NCBI GenBank assembly: GCA_902778255.1
Contig: CACYXD010000004.1
Span: 82,663 to 146,662, forward strand
From: an uncultured Prevotellaceae bacterium
Lineage (GTDB): Bacteria > Bacteroidota > Bacteroidia > Bacteroidales > Bacteroidaceae
DNA length: 64,000 nucleotides
Direction: 5' to 3'
A model generated the notes under the pieces. That model saw only the letters and a list, made by a program, of their open reading frames with translations, was not told the DNA's origin and made no database searches. The stretch's first letter is position 1. Every line of letters starts with the position of its first letter. Positions 15,757 through 25,235 of this stretch are shown piece after piece. The position numbers and the translations under genes are program-made.

Positions 15757-18053
15757 TATTTAACAGAGACCTTCAAGGGTTCACGGATGCCACGCATGGT
15801 CCAGTCTATCCTGTTCTGCCATTCCGTCTGCGTGCGCACATCAAACTTTGACCAAGCAGAACCGAAATAATAGGTATAGGGCTCACCTGTGTAATTGTCG
15901 ACGATACCGATGGCATGGCCTTCGCTCCCACTGCGCTTTTCTTTCAAAGGCAGGAACTTGGTCTCACCCACCCCGTTGGGGAAAAGAGTAGCCACAAAGA
16001 GCTGGCAGTTGTTGACAGGAACATTATCCGTGGGGTCGGCATACTGTATATAATCCTTGCCCAACACGACACCCTGTTTGGCCTCTGAATGGATGACAAT
16101 ACCCGTAGCGAACTCGACAGGCATCGTGATGCCATCGTACCAAACAGTCGTCTGATTGAAATTTGAACCTTTGTCTATCGTGATGATACGATGCTCGGTA
16201 ATTGTGTCGCCATTCAGGACGGTAGGATTATAATTTAATTGTACGCGCATACGCAAGGGACCCATATCGAGCATCTGATAATCCTTAAAGCAATAGGGAT
16301 AGACCAACTCGTCATCGACCATCAGGGCAGGTGCACCACAACCCAGCGTAGCCCCGACCTTATAGACATCAGAGCCACGTCCGTGATCATGATGATAAGA
16401 GTTCAGGCGATAGAGGGAATCACCACGCTGACGATTCTCTTTGCGCAGACGCTCTACCTCGGGCATCATCACCACATCCTCAATCCAGTAGCGCTGGTCG
16501 AGCACCAGTTCGGGAGTATTCTTTGTCCACACATCGGTACCAAAACTCTTCTCACCAGTCTTCTGCAAAGCAGGTCCATAGACACGATAGGCACCACGGT
16601 CGTTCTCCCAGGCAAAGTCGTCCTTACGCTCAGGGAAGATGCGTCCATAACATACGGTCTTGTAAATCTTGGGCGTACCGCGGCGAATGGTAAAAGTCTG
16701 CGTTCCCTTTGGACGTACGCCTGCCTCAATAAGCACTTTACCATCTGACGAGAGCTGATAAGGCACTTCCAAACCTGCTACATCACAGACGATAAACTGA
16801 CGTCCGCCATGGATATTCAGTTTCTTATAAACAGAATCGGCACTAACCTCAATGACCTGCTCACGATATTCGTTGGCAGGATTCTCTATCGTCACCGTCA
16901 GGGAAGCCTTGCTCTTCTTGGCATCCTCATAGCGCAAGTGCTCACAGGCTGCAAGCAGGAAGGCACCCGTTCCGAAATTAGCCTGCGAACGAGCATTGAC
17001 AGTCTTTGTAGGATCGGGTTTCTCGCCGATAGGCTGCACATAACCCACGCTGCCATCGGGTTGCAGAGCTGTGGTAGTAAGGTAAGTCCATGCCTTCTCA
17101 ATCACGGGCTCATAGGTAGAACGGTTGAGCAATCCGTTGTTCACACCCCAGAGCATACCATAGGTGAAGAAGGCAGTGCCAGAGGTCTCAGGACCCGGGG
17201 CATCCTCTTCGCAAAGCATCGAACGACTCCAATAACCTCCAGGACGCTGCACACGAGCCACACCTTCAGCGAGTTCACGGAAACGCTGCAGGAAGAACGG
17301 ACGGTTCTTATAATCGGCAGGCATATCGCTGAGTACCTTTGCCAGTCCTGCCAACACCCATCCGTCGCCACGTGCCCAAAAGCTCTTACCACCATTGCAG
17401 GCAGTCTTCACTTTTGGCCAGATATACTTGGCATCACGATAATAGAGTTGTTCGTCCTTATCGTACATCAGTTCATCAGCCCATTTGAAGTTCTCATAGA
17501 GCTTATCCAGATATTTCACATCGCCCGTAACGGTATAGAGTTTTGTAAATACAGGCATCACCATATAAAGGGCATCGGCCCACCACCAGAAATCATTCTG
17601 GGGTTGGCGCACCTCATAGTCCATCACCTCAAGGGCACGGGCTATCTTATAATCGTCAGGCTGGTACTTATAAATATCAATATAGGTCTGGAAACAAATC
17701 TGCCAGTCACCAAAGAGCACATAGTCCTGTCCCTCGCCATAGTTCTTATACTTCCACTTTGAAGGATCTTTTTCGCGGGCGCCCTGCCAGTAATTATAGC
17801 GAGCCCATGTGTCGCTATAGGCAATCCAGCGTGTATTTCCCAGGAGTTTGTAGGCCTCCATATTCCCCGTGTGATAGGCAGCCTCGTCCCAGAATGAGCG
17901 CGTCCGTGGGTTGTGATTTGCCTGCCAATAGTCGTTCACCTTAGTTATCATCTCAATGGTGGCGAGCGGCTTTACGACAGCACTCTTTTTCTTCTTTGCA
18001 TCGGCCGTAAAACAAACGGCCAAGCCAATCAATAGTAAGGTTAGTTTCTTCAT
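15756..18053 (-). CDS. GH105 unsaturated glycuronyl hydrolase fused to a DUF4861 domain
   Basis: A secreted 765-residue protein (signal peptide about 1-19). Residues about 30-380 form an alpha/alpha barrel of the GH88/GH105 type: FWWWADALYM, KSFWARGDGWVLAGLAKVL and ETSGTAFFTYGM contain the usual catalytic Asp and aromatic residues. GH105 enzymes remove unsaturated uronic acid from the ends of polysaccharide-lyase products such as rhamnogalacturonan fragments. The C-terminal half (about 385-765) is a DUF4861 beta-rich domain, also present alone at 21292-22512. It lies between the DPP IV gene (15 bp upstream) and the LolA-like gene (1-bp overlap). Exact substrate is unknown. Confidence 0.88.
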   Translation of the reverse strand: MKKLTLLLIGLAVCFTADAKKKKSAVVKPLATIEMITKVNDYWQANHNPRTRSFWDEAAYHTGNMEAYKLLGNTRWIAYSDTWARYNYWQGAREKDPSKWKYKNYGEGQDYVLFGDWQICFQTYIDIYKYQPDDYKIARALEVMDYEVRQPQNDFWWWADALYMVMPVFTKLYTVTGDVKYLDKLYENFKWADELMYDKDEQLYYRDAKYIWPKVKTACNGGKSFWARGDGWVLAGLAKVLSDMPADYKNRPFFLQRFRELAEGVARVQRPGGYWSRSMLCEEDAPGPETSGTAFFTYGMLWGVNNGLLNRSTYEPVIEKAWTYLTTTALQPDGSVGYVQPIGEKPDPTKTVNARSQANFGTGAFLLAACEHLRYEDAKKSKASLTVTIENPANEYREQVIEVSADSVYKKLNIHGGRQFIVCDVAGLEVPYQLSSDGKVLIEAGVRPKGTQTFTIRRGTPKIYKTVCYGRIFPERKDDFAWENDRGAYRVYGPALQKTGEKSFGTDVWTKNTPELVLDQRYWIEDVVMMPEVERLRKENRQRGDSLYRLNSYHHDHGRGSDVYKVGATLGCGAPALMVDDELVYPYCFKDYQMLDMGPLRMRVQLNYNPTVLNGDTITEHRIITIDKGSNFNQTTVWYDGITMPVEFATGIVIHSEAKQGVVLGKDYIQYADPTDNVPVNNCQLFVATLFPNGVGETKFLPLKEKRSGSEGHAIGIVDNYTGEPYTYYFGSAWSKFDVRTQTEWQNRIDWTMRGIREPLKVSVK

Positions 18054-18068
18054 ATGGATTATAGTTTT

Positions 18069-20285
18069 TTATTTCATATTCTCATTAAAGAAATTGACAC
18101 ATTGGCGGAACAGGTGATTACGCGTGTTGCCTCCAAATATGCTGTGATTTTTGTTGGTATAAACCAACTGGCGGAAATCCTTGTCGGCCTGAACAAGGGC
18201 ATCCATATATACAGCTGTGTTCTGATAGTGCACATTATCATCGGCCAGACCATGAACAAGCAAGAGGGCACCACTCAGCTTTTCTGCACGGGCAATGGGG
18301 CATACCTCATCATAGCCAGATGCATTCTCCTTTGGTGTACGCATAAAACGCTCCGTATAAATGGTGTCATAGAAGCGCCAGCAGGTAGGAGGAGCAATTG
18401 CCACGCCACAACGGAAGACGGGACGCCCCTCTGACATAGACATCAGCGTGTTCCATCCACCATACGACCAACCCCAGATAGCAATACGGTCTTTATCTAC
18501 ATACGACTGTTTTCCCAACCATAAGGCAGTCTCTACCTGGTCACGAGCCTCCAGTTCACCCAGACGCAGGTAGGTACATTTCTCAAACTCTGCCCCACGT
18601 CCGCCTGTGCCACGATTATCCACGCACACGCAGATATAGCCCTGCTGACAGAGGTATTGTTCAAGGATGGCTCCTTGTCCGCTCATACCAATGCCCCAGG
18701 TATTCTTTACCTGTTGTGAGCCTGGACCACCATATTGGTACATGATGACAGGATACTTTTTATTAGGATCGAAATTTTGGGGCTTTACCATATAGCCCAT
18801 GAGTATGGTCTCAGGAGTGGTAACGGAAAAGAACTCCTTCGTGCCCATATCGTAAGAGGCGTATTTCTCTGACAGCGCCTTATTGTCAACGAGCGTTGCC
18901 TGTGTCTTTCCCTGATTATTACAAAGCGTATAGACCGTGGGGTGATTCATGTCGCTCCAAGTACAAAGGAAATTCTTGAAATCTTTTGAGAAGATGGCTG
19001 TGTTCCACCCCTGCTTATCAGTCAGACATTCCACCTTGCCGTCCTTATGCGACACATAAACCTTTTGATCGGCAGGGCCATCGTTCAGGGCTGCAAAATA
19101 GAGATCGCCTGTCAGTTCATTAAAACCATAGACATTGGTAACGATAGAATGTCCTTTTGCTCCCACACGAACAGCCTGATTAAAATCACCTATGCTGCGT
19201 ACCTGCTGTCCATTAAGCGTATAAAGGTAAATATGATTATAACCGTCACGCTCGCTCGTCAGTACAAGGTGTTTGTCTGTTACCACGAGATTGGCAAACA
19301 CATTCTCGTTGATATATTCTTCTACTTTATCCTCGACAATCAGCTTGCACGTGGTGCTCAAAGGATTCACTGCGTAAATACGCAAACAGTCCTGATGACG
19401 GTTCAGCGTGAAAGCCAGTACCTTTGCAGGATCGCTGGTGGTAACGATACGGGGAATATACCCATCGGCATCGAGGGGCAGCTGCATCTGGCGGGTCTGA
19501 TGACTCTTGATATCATAGCTCATCAAACTGACTTTCGCGTTATCATCGCCTGCCTTCGGATATTTGTAGGTATAGGCGTATGCACCTTTATTCTCTGCAT
19601 CAAGATGGAACATCGGCATAGAATACTCCTTCACCTGACTCTCATCGTAGCGCACCCACACAATTTGTTTCGAATCGGCAGTGAACACCATCGACGAGTT
19701 GAAAGAGAACTCTTCTTCATTCACCCAATCAGGAATACCATTAATCACCTCATTGAACTTACCGTCCTTGGTGACCTGACTCTCTGCATTATTGTAGAGC
19801 AACTTGACCAGATGGATGTTGTTATCACGCACAAAAGCAACCTGCTCGCCGTCAGGACTCCAAACGGGTGTCTGCTGAGGACCACCATCGCTCAAGGGCT
19901 CCAATCTATTGTTGGAAATATGGAAAATATAATAGACAGCCGTAAACGAACGACGATAGATGCTTTTCGTCTGAGTCTGAATCAGTATGCGGTCACCCTT
20001 AGGGCTCATCACATAGCCATCAACTTTGTCGAGCTTTGCACCACGAGCCGTTGAGACATCAAAGAGCACGGCCACCTGCTTGCCAGTCTTAAACGAGTAT
20101 TTCACGATTTGCTTGCCATCAGTGGAGATCTGCGCATACGTCTCGCCATCGGCCAACGGATTGACAGCAGCTATCGTCGTCTCACGAAAAGTACCTTTTG
20201 TTATCTCTTTCAAATCCAGTTTACCAGCAGCCATTATCTGAGTAACTGCAGCAAACAGCATAGTACTTATTATTAGTTTTTTCAT
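18069..20285 (-). CDS. Dipeptidyl peptidase IV, S9B serine peptidase
   Basis: A secreted 738-residue prolyl-oligopeptidase family enzyme that removes X-Pro or X-Ala dipeptides from peptide N-termini. The signal peptide is about 1-19. The N-terminal beta-propeller carries the double-Glu motif (DWVNEEEF) that binds the free amino terminus in DPP IV. The catalytic Ser is S607 in GWSYGGW; Asp is in HGLADDN and His in NKNHSIFGG. The full length matches bacterial DPP IV. It has a -7 box 20 bp upstream and heads an operon with GH105 and LolA-like genes. The functional link between peptidase and glycosidase is not obvious. Confidence 0.92.
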   Translation of the reverse strand: MKKLIISTMLFAAVTQIMAAGKLDLKEITKGTFRETTIAAVNPLADGETYAQISTDGKQIVKYSFKTGKQVAVLFDVSTARGAKLDKVDGYVMSPKGDRILIQTQTKSIYRRSFTAVYYIFHISNNRLEPLSDGGPQQTPVWSPDGEQVAFVRDNNIHLVKLLYNNAESQVTKDGKFNEVINGIPDWVNEEEFSFNSSMVFTADSKQIVWVRYDESQVKEYSMPMFHLDAENKGAYAYTYKYPKAGDDNAKVSLMSYDIKSHQTRQMQLPLDADGYIPRIVTTSDPAKVLAFTLNRHQDCLRIYAVNPLSTTCKLIVEDKVEEYINENVFANLVVTDKHLVLTSERDGYNHIYLYTLNGQQVRSIGDFNQAVRVGAKGHSIVTNVYGFNELTGDLYFAALNDGPADQKVYVSHKDGKVECLTDKQGWNTAIFSKDFKNFLCTWSDMNHPTVYTLCNNQGKTQATLVDNKALSEKYASYDMGTKEFFSVTTPETILMGYMVKPQNFDPNKKYPVIMYQYGGPGSQQVKNTWGIGMSGQGAILEQYLCQQGYICVCVDNRGTGGRGAEFEKCTYLRLGELEARDQVETALWLGKQSYVDKDRIAIWGWSYGGWNTLMSMSEGRPVFRCGVAIAPPTCWRFYDTIYTERFMRTPKENASGYDEVCPIARAEKLSGALLLVHGLADDNVHYQNTAVYMDALVQADKDFRQLVYTNKNHSIFGGNTRNHLFRQCVNFFNENMK

Positions 20286-20305
20286 ATCCTTGCAAAATTT
20301 TGAAG

Positions 20306-20313
20306 CAAAAATA
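20306..20313 (-). promoter_or_regulatory. -7 promoter box for the DPP IV operon
   Basis: On the minus strand this reads TATTTTTG, matching TAnnTTTG, 20 bp before the ATG. Confidence 0.55.
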
Positions 20314-20359
20314 CAAAAAATCTATGAGAAACGTAAGAATTATGACTAAATAATCGTGA

Positions 20360-21154
20360 CTATTGATTATTTTTAGCACTCAGGAGCTGTTTGATGCTGA
20401 CTTCCGGATGCGATGTCATATACTTTTCCACTTCTGAAACCTCATCATTGGAAAAGACACGACTATCAGTTACTTGGTTGACAACATACTGAATCCTGGC
20501 CATGTGGGTACGCTTCAAATGCGTAGTATCATCACCCACTATAGGCATCGGATAGTGACGAAGCAGATAAAAGGCGACACAGTCGGGCACGATATACTGA
20601 CGGGTCATCATGCTACGTTGTCTTTCTGAATAGCCGTATCGCTGATACACAGGATTGTCGGCACCCAGATACTTGTCAAGCGATACTCCAACCAGTGTGT
20701 CGTCAACCACCACGCTCTGGTCCAACGAACCAATCTGCATATAGACACGTGGTACAATCATATCTGGCAACAATTCCGAAAGGTTGCTGAAAGCATTTGT
20801 CAGACCTTCAGTCACGTCCTCTACATCGGCATACTGTAACTCAACGTCCCTCATCAACGACTGTAAAGTGCTATCCTGAAAAAAGAGAAGGAAGCGAGTG
20901 TTGATATCAGGTTCATCAACCATTCCAAGTTGCAAGACTTCCTCAATCAATATGCGCGTCTCAGCTGGATACATCGTCTTCATTTGCTGAAGGGCTGCAA
21001 AATCACCCGTCGTCAGATAAAGCAACTCCATCCTGTCAAGACGCTCTATCACTACTGCATCCGTCTTACCTTGATCATCATTGGAACGAAGTCCCCACTG
21101 ACAACCAACGCAGACAATCAGCAATAACAGTAATATGAGACTGAGTTTTTTCAA
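20360..21154 (-). CDS. GldB-like lipoprotein
   Basis: 264 residues with a lipoprotein signal (LLLLLIVCVGC). The segment VGVSLDKYLGADNPVY, then YGYSERQRSMMTRQYIVPDCVAFYLL, resembles the conserved core of gliding-motility lipoprotein GldB, which is widespread in non-gliding Bacteroidetes too. The start is a TTG codon at 21154: no in-frame ATG exists before the upstream stop at 21164-21166, and the sequence after TTG is a standard MKKL lipoprotein signal. It has a well-formed promoter and is followed by the separately promoted DPP IV operon. The role in a non-motile species is unknown. Confidence 0.65.
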   Translation of the reverse strand: MKKLSLILLLLLIVCVGCQWGLRSNDDQGKTDAVVIERLDRMELLYLTTGDFAALQQMKTMYPAETRILIEEVLQLGMVDEPDINTRFLLFFQDSTLQSLMRDVELQYADVEDVTEGLTNAFSNLSELLPDMIVPRVYMQIGSLDQSVVVDDTLVGVSLDKYLGADNPVYQRYGYSERQRSMMTRQYIVPDCVAFYLLRHYPMPIVGDDTTHLKRTHMARIQYVVNQVTDSRVFSNDEVSEVEKYMTSHPEVSIKQLLSAKNNQ

Positions 21155-21186
21155 TTCGCAGCTTTATCATTTGTTAAATCTGGCTG

Positions 21187-21218
21187 CAAAATTACTAAAA
21201 AACCTTGAATTATCCAAA
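21187..21218 (-). promoter_or_regulatory. Sigma-ABfr type promoter for the GldB-like gene
   Basis: On the minus strand TTTG (21218-21215), 20-bp spacer, TAATTTTG (21194-21187). The start codon is about 32 bp downstream. Confidence 0.7.
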
Positions 21219-21267
21219 TTTTAACCTAATTTTCTTTAACAGAAGCCACTATTACATCCTTTTCCAC

Positions 21268-21275
21268 TACTTTTG
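21268..21275 (+). promoter_or_regulatory. -7 promoter box for the DUF4861 gene
   Basis: TACTTTTG matches TAnnTTTG. It lies 16 bp before ATG 21292 and inside the longer open frame, which rules out the upstream ATG at 21205. Confidence 0.6.
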
Positions 21276-21291
21276 TACAAAACTAATCGTT

Positions 21292-22512
21292 ATGAAATAT
21301 CTACTTATATTCTTTACGCTATGCTTTGCTTTCCATGCAAATGCACAACAAATCCTTAAAGTCAACGTCAAAAACCCACTGAAGACAGAGCGTGCAGACC
21401 AGCCTGTAGTCATCTCACTCGAAAAATACGGCGAGGTGCGTTCGGCTTTAGTAAAGTGTGGCGAAGAGGAAATACCCTGCCAACTGGATGATATAGATTT
21501 GGACGAGCAATACGACGAACTCTGTTTCCTGGTAGACCTCAAGGGCAAAGAACAGAAGACCTATACTGTAACCCTTTACAGCGATGGCGAGCCACGTACC
21601 TACCCTGCCCGCGTCTATGCTGAGATGTTGATGCGTAATGATAAGGTGAAAGAGAAAAACAAGCACAACAACTTCGTGTCGAGCCTTACAGTACGCGGCG
21701 ACTGCGCCAACTCCTACAACCTGCTTCATCATCATGGGGTGGACTTCGAAAGTGAGCTCAACGGCATTCGCATCTATTTTGACAAGCGTCAAACGCTCGA
21801 CCTATATGGGAAATTCCAAAAGCGACTGGAGCTACAAGCTACACAGTTCTACACACAAGAAGACCAAAAGAAAGCTGGCTATGGTGATGATGTGCTATGG
21901 GTAGGCAATACCTTTGGACTTGGTGCCTTTCGTGGATGGGATGGTAAAGAGCCCACAATGATTGACCCTGTCAAGAACCGCACTCAGCGCGTCATCTCCT
22001 ATGGTCCGCTACGTACTATCGTGGAAGTTATAGATCAAGGATGGAAAGCAGAAGCCAATAAACCCGCCATCAACATGACCATTCGCTACACCCAGTATGC
22101 TGGTCATCGTGACACGGATGTAGACGTATATTTCAATCGTCAAGTTAGCGACTACCGCTTCTCTACTGGTATCATCAACGTGAAAGGGTCTGAGGAGTTC
22201 TCCGACAAGAAAGGACTACGTGCCTGTTGGGGTACAGACTATCCTTCAACAGACACCGTGAAGTGGAGTCGAGAAACGGTAGGACTTGCTATTCTGATAC
22301 CTCAAAAACATATTGTCAGCGAGAAAATCGCCAACAAAGACAACTATGCGTTTGTCGTAAAAACTGATGATAATCATCTGTCTTACAAGATAGTATATTG
22401 CTCTGATAATGAAACATTTGGGTTTCATTCAGAAAAGGAATGGTTCGGATGGATAAAAGAGTGGCGTAAAGAGGTTGAAAAGCCTATTATACTTTCATCA
22501 GTTCAGCCATAA
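21292..22512 (+). CDS. Secreted DUF4861-family protein
   Basis: 406 residues when started at ATG 21292, which gives a clean signal peptide (MKYLLIFFTLCFAFHANAQ). The open frame extends upstream to 21205 but that extension contains the -7 promoter box and lacks a signal-like start. The body (WVGNTFGLGAFRGWDG, ISYGPLRTIVEVIDQGW, DTDVDVYFNR) matches the DUF4861 domain fused to GH105 at 15756-18053. Proteins of this family usually sit near polysaccharide lyases and glycuronyl hydrolases, so a role in uronic acid-rich glycan use is likely but unproven. Its 3' end overlaps hemW by 26 bp on the opposite strand. Confidence 0.75.
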   Translation: MKYLLIFFTLCFAFHANAQQILKVNVKNPLKTERADQPVVISLEKYGEVRSALVKCGEEEIPCQLDDIDLDEQYDELCFLVDLKGKEQKTYTVTLYSDGEPRTYPARVYAEMLMRNDKVKEKNKHNNFVSSLTVRGDCANSYNLLHHHGVDFESELNGIRIYFDKRQTLDLYGKFQKRLELQATQFYTQEDQKKAGYGDDVLWVGNTFGLGAFRGWDGKEPTMIDPVKNRTQRVISYGPLRTIVEVIDQGWKAEANKPAINMTIRYTQYAGHRDTDVDVYFNRQVSDYRFSTGIINVKGSEEFSDKKGLRACWGTDYPSTDTVKWSRETVGLAILIPQKHIVSEKIANKDNYAFVVKTDDNHLSYKIVYCSDNETFGFHSEKEWFGWIKEWRKEVEKPIILSSVQP

Positions 22513-23608
22513 CCATATCGCTGACAAAAAGGCCTTTGCGGGTCAGTCGAAGAAACTGGTTGTCAATTTTCAGAAGGCCATCATCCACAAAACGCCGTGC
22601 TTGTTTCAGACAATAGTCGGCAGAACAGGATGAGAGTTTGTCAAGTGCCAGACCATCCGATGTGCGCAAGGCCGTCATCACGATTTCATTATAATGATTA
22701 TCTGGGGTGAGTTCTTCGTATTCCACGCAGGGTTCACCCTTTTCTATGCCATTCATATATTTATGAATATCGGCTACGTTCCATTGACGATTCTGTCCGT
22801 CGAAGGAATGTGCGGCGGCACCCAATCCAATGTAGGGAATCTGGTTCCAGTAACTGCTATTATGACGTGAGTGGTGTCCAGGTTTCCCCCAGTTGCTGAT
22901 TTCATAATGTTCAAAACCAGCCTCTGCCAGCGCGTCTATCAATCGGAAATACATCTGTCGCTCCAGTTCCTCGTCTATCTCATTCACCTCGCCCCGCTCC
23001 AGCATCCTATAAAGAGGCGTACCCTCCTCATACTGCAGGGCATAGGCTGACAGGTGTTCTACGTTCAATACTAATGCTTGTTGGATATCACGTTCCCACT
23101 CTGCCAATGTCTCGTTGGGAAACCCATACATCAAATCCACACTGATATTACTGATGCCCACTCCTCGTAAGAGATTGACAGCCTTCGTAGTCTGCTCGGC
23201 AGTATGCCTGCGTCGTAGAAAAAGTAAGCGTTCGGGCGAGAAGGTCTGAGCCCCCATAGAAACTCTATTTACTGGTAACGTCTTTAGCATCTCAGCATAC
23301 GATTCTGTCACATCGTCAGGATTGCATTCTATCGTCACCTCGGCATCTGACGAGATATCAAACGACTGATAAATACAGGCAAACAACTGGTATAGCAATG
23401 CTCCAGACAACTGCGAGGGTGTGCCTCCACCCAGATACACCGTCTCTATTTTTCCATATCTATCCGTCTGTTCCTTGCATCTTGACTCCATCTCCTTGCA
23501 TAATGCATCAACGTATCGTTGGGCAAGTGCCAACGATGTTGTAGAATAGAAATCGCAATACACACAGCGACTTTTGCAAAATGGGATATGAATATACAGA
23601 CCTGCCAT
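22487..23608 (-). CDS. hemW: Radical SAM heme chaperone HemW (HemN-like)
   Basis: 373 residues with the radical SAM motif CKSRCVYCDF near the N-terminus (IHIPFCKSRCVYCDFYS), then YLGGGTPSQL and ECNPDDV, typical of HemN/HemW. Length and the lack of the N-terminal extension and second SAM-site Cys of true coproporphyrinogen dehydrogenase favour HemW, a heme-binding chaperone, over HemN. The C-terminal HemN domain (LTRKGLFVSDMVMAELM) is complete. It has its own -7 box and converges on the DUF4861 gene. Confidence 0.88.
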   Translation of the reverse strand: MAGLYIHIPFCKSRCVYCDFYSTTSLALAQRYVDALCKEMESRCKEQTDRYGKIETVYLGGGTPSQLSGALLYQLFACIYQSFDISSDAEVTIECNPDDVTESYAEMLKTLPVNRVSMGAQTFSPERLLFLRRRHTAEQTTKAVNLLRGVGISNISVDLMYGFPNETLAEWERDIQQALVLNVEHLSAYALQYEEGTPLYRMLERGEVNEIDEELERQMYFRLIDALAEAGFEHYEISNWGKPGHHSRHNSSYWNQIPYIGLGAAAHSFDGQNRQWNVADIHKYMNGIEKGEPCVEYEELTPDNHYNEIVMTALRTSDGLALDKLSSCSADYCLKQARRFVDDGLLKIDNQFLRLTRKGLFVSDMVMAELMKV

Positions 23609-23629
23609 GTCCTATTATCTATTTAGGTG

Positions 23630-23637
23630 CAAAATTA
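23630..23637 (-). promoter_or_regulatory. -7 promoter box for hemW
   Basis: On the minus strand this reads TAATTTTG, 21 bp before the hemW ATG. Confidence 0.55.
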
Positions 23638-23676
23638 ATGAAAAATGTAAGAATAAAAAATAGTTTGTATAGCATT

Positions 23677-23708
23677 TTTGGTAATTAGAAAAAAATAATG
23701 TAATTTTG
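23677..23708 (+). promoter_or_regulatory. Sigma-ABfr type promoter for the iron-sulfur protein operon
   Basis: TTTG (23677-23680), 20-bp spacer, TAATTTTG (23701-23708). The first plausible start codon is ATG 23729. Confidence 0.75.
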
Positions 23709-23728
23709 CGCCATAATGATTATTGAAT

Positions 23729-25231
23729 ATGCTTAGGACAATCAGAATGACTTTGGGCAGTGTGTTCTTTATCGGACTGACGCTGCTATTTCTCGACTTC
23801 ACCGGTACGCTGCATCACTATTTAGGCTGGATGGCTAAGGTGCAGGCACTGGAAGCTGTACTGGCACTCAACTTGAGCATCATTGTGGGGCTCGCCGTGC
23901 TGACGCTCGTTTTCGGGCGCATATACTGCTCCGTTATCTGTCCGCTGGGCGTGATGCAAGACGTGCTTGGATGGCTGGGCAAGAAAGCCAAGAAAAACAG
24001 ATACACCTATTCTAAAGAAATAAAGTGGCTGAGATACGGTATGCTCGTCATTTTCCTTGCTGGATGCCTGATGGGGGTAGGTGCCGTAATAGAGCTACTG
24101 GCCCCCTACTCTGCCTTTGGACGCATCTGTACCATGCTCTTGCAACCCCTCTGGATGCTGGGAAATAACGCCTTGGCAGCCATTGCCGAACACTACGAGA
24201 GCTACGCCTTCTATGGTGTTGACGTATGGATGAAATCGCTGCCCGTATTCATCATCGCCCTGCTTACACTGATCATCCTGGCCGTCTTAGCTTGGAGGAA
24301 TGGTCGCACATACTGCAATACGATCTGTCCTGTAGGTACAGTATTGTCGTTCCTGGCGCGCTTCTCAATCCTGAAGATCCATTTCAATGAGGACAAGTGT
24401 AAGAACTGTTCGCTGTGCACAAAGAACTGCAAGGCCGCCTGCATAGACTTCAAGAACCACAAGGTGGACTACAGCCGTTGCGTGGTGTGTGGCGACTGCA
24501 TCAAGAGTTGCAAGTTTGGCGCGCTAAGCTATTCGATGAAAACTAGTGGAACTAGTAAAACTAGTGAGACTAGTCCGACTAGCAAGCCTAGCGAGCCTAG
24601 TATCGACGCCAGCAAGCGCTCGTTTCTTCTTGCCACTGCCCTAGTATCCACTGCATCCTTGGCTCAAGAAAAGAAACACGTGGATGGTGGACTGGCTGAC
24701 ATCATTGAAAAGAAGGCTCCAGAAAGGAGCACACCAGTAGTACCTCCTGGTGCCCGCTCGCTGAAGAATATGACCCAGCATTGCACGGGCTGTCAGCTCT
24801 GCGTGTCGAAATGTCCTAACGACGTATTGCACCCCAGCACGGATTTCATGAACCTGATGCAGCCAGTCATGTCGTTCGAGAAGGGCTATTGTCGTCCGGA
24901 GTGTACACGCTGCTCAGAGGTATGTCCAGCGGGCGCCATCAAGCTGATAGACAAGGAAGAGAAGTCAAGTATTCAGATTGGTCACGCTGTAGTTGCTGCT
25001 GACTTCTGTATCTCTGCCCTGGGCGAGTCTGAATGTGGCAACTGCGCCCGTCATTGTCCTGTAGGAGCCATTGAGATGGTGCCCAGCGACCCTGATGATG
25101 ACCTGTCGCCCTCTATTCCCGCTGTCAACGAGAATGCGTGCATTGGTTGCGGCGCCTGCGAACATCTATGCCCCGTGCGTCCACTATCGGCCATTCACGT
25201 AGAAGGCCACGAGGTTCACAAGATGGTTTAG
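23729..25231 (+). CDS. NapH/NapG-like membrane polyferredoxin fusion
   Basis: About 500 residues. The N-terminal half has several membrane spans and two NapH-type motifs (FGRIYCSVICPLG and NGRTYCNTICPVG), then two [4Fe-4S] motifs (CKNCSLCTKNC, CVVCGDCIKSC). A 9-bp-period repeat (24541-24603) encodes a TSx-rich linker. The C-terminal half has a Tat-like string (SKRSFLLATALVSTASLA) and further ferredoxin motifs (CTGCQLCVSKCP, CRPECTRCSEVCP, CGNCARHCP, CIGCGACEHLCP), as in NapG. It probably moves electrons between the quinone pool and periplasmic partners, most likely the reductase encoded next. I prefer ATG 23729 over the in-frame TTG at 23723. The linker position and the internal Tat-like string suggest an ancestral gene fusion. 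Confidence 0.85.
   Translation: MLRTIRMTLGSVFFIGLTLLFLDFTGTLHHYLGWMAKVQALEAVLALNLSIIVGLAVLTLVFGRIYCSVICPLGVMQDVLGWLGKKAKKNRYTYSKEIKWLRYGMLVIFLAGCLMGVGAVIELLAPYSAFGRICTMLLQPLWMLGNNALAAIAEHYESYAFYGVDVWMKSLPVFIIALLTLIILAVLAWRNGRTYCNTICPVGTVLSFLARFSILKIHFNEDKCKNCSLCTKNCKAACIDFKNHKVDYSRCVVCGDCIKSCKFGALSYSMKTSGTSKTSETSPTSKPSEPSIDASKRSFLLATALVSTASLAQEKKHVDGGLADIIEKKAPERSTPVVPPGARSLKNMTQHCTGCQLCVSKCPNDVLHPSTDFMNLMQPVMSFEKGYCRPECTRCSEVCPAGAIKLIDKEEKSSIQIGHAVVAADFCISALGESECGNCARHCPVGAIEMVPSDPDDDLSPSIPAVNENACIGCGACEHLCPVRPLSAIHVEGHEVHKMV
24541..24603 (+). repeat. Seven tandem 9-bp repeats (ACTAGT core) inside a coding region
   Basis: Exact 9-bp register: AACTAGTGG, AACTAGTAA, AACTAGTGA, GACTAGTCC, GACTAGCAA, GCCTAGCGA, GCCTAGTAT. 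The palindromic ACTAGT core decays toward the 3' end. It encodes a Thr/Pro-Ser-X repeat linking the two halves of the iron-sulfur protein. Confidence 0.9.
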
Positions 25232-25235
25232 TTTT

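Noticed and set aside
16809-17762. 317-codon plus-strand open frame opposite GH105
   Set aside because: Antisense shadow of the GH105 domain; no motif and no promoter.
21205-21291. Upstream start of the DUF4861 protein at 21205
   Set aside because: The -7 box at 21268-21275 lies inside the extension, and a proper signal peptide begins at 21292.
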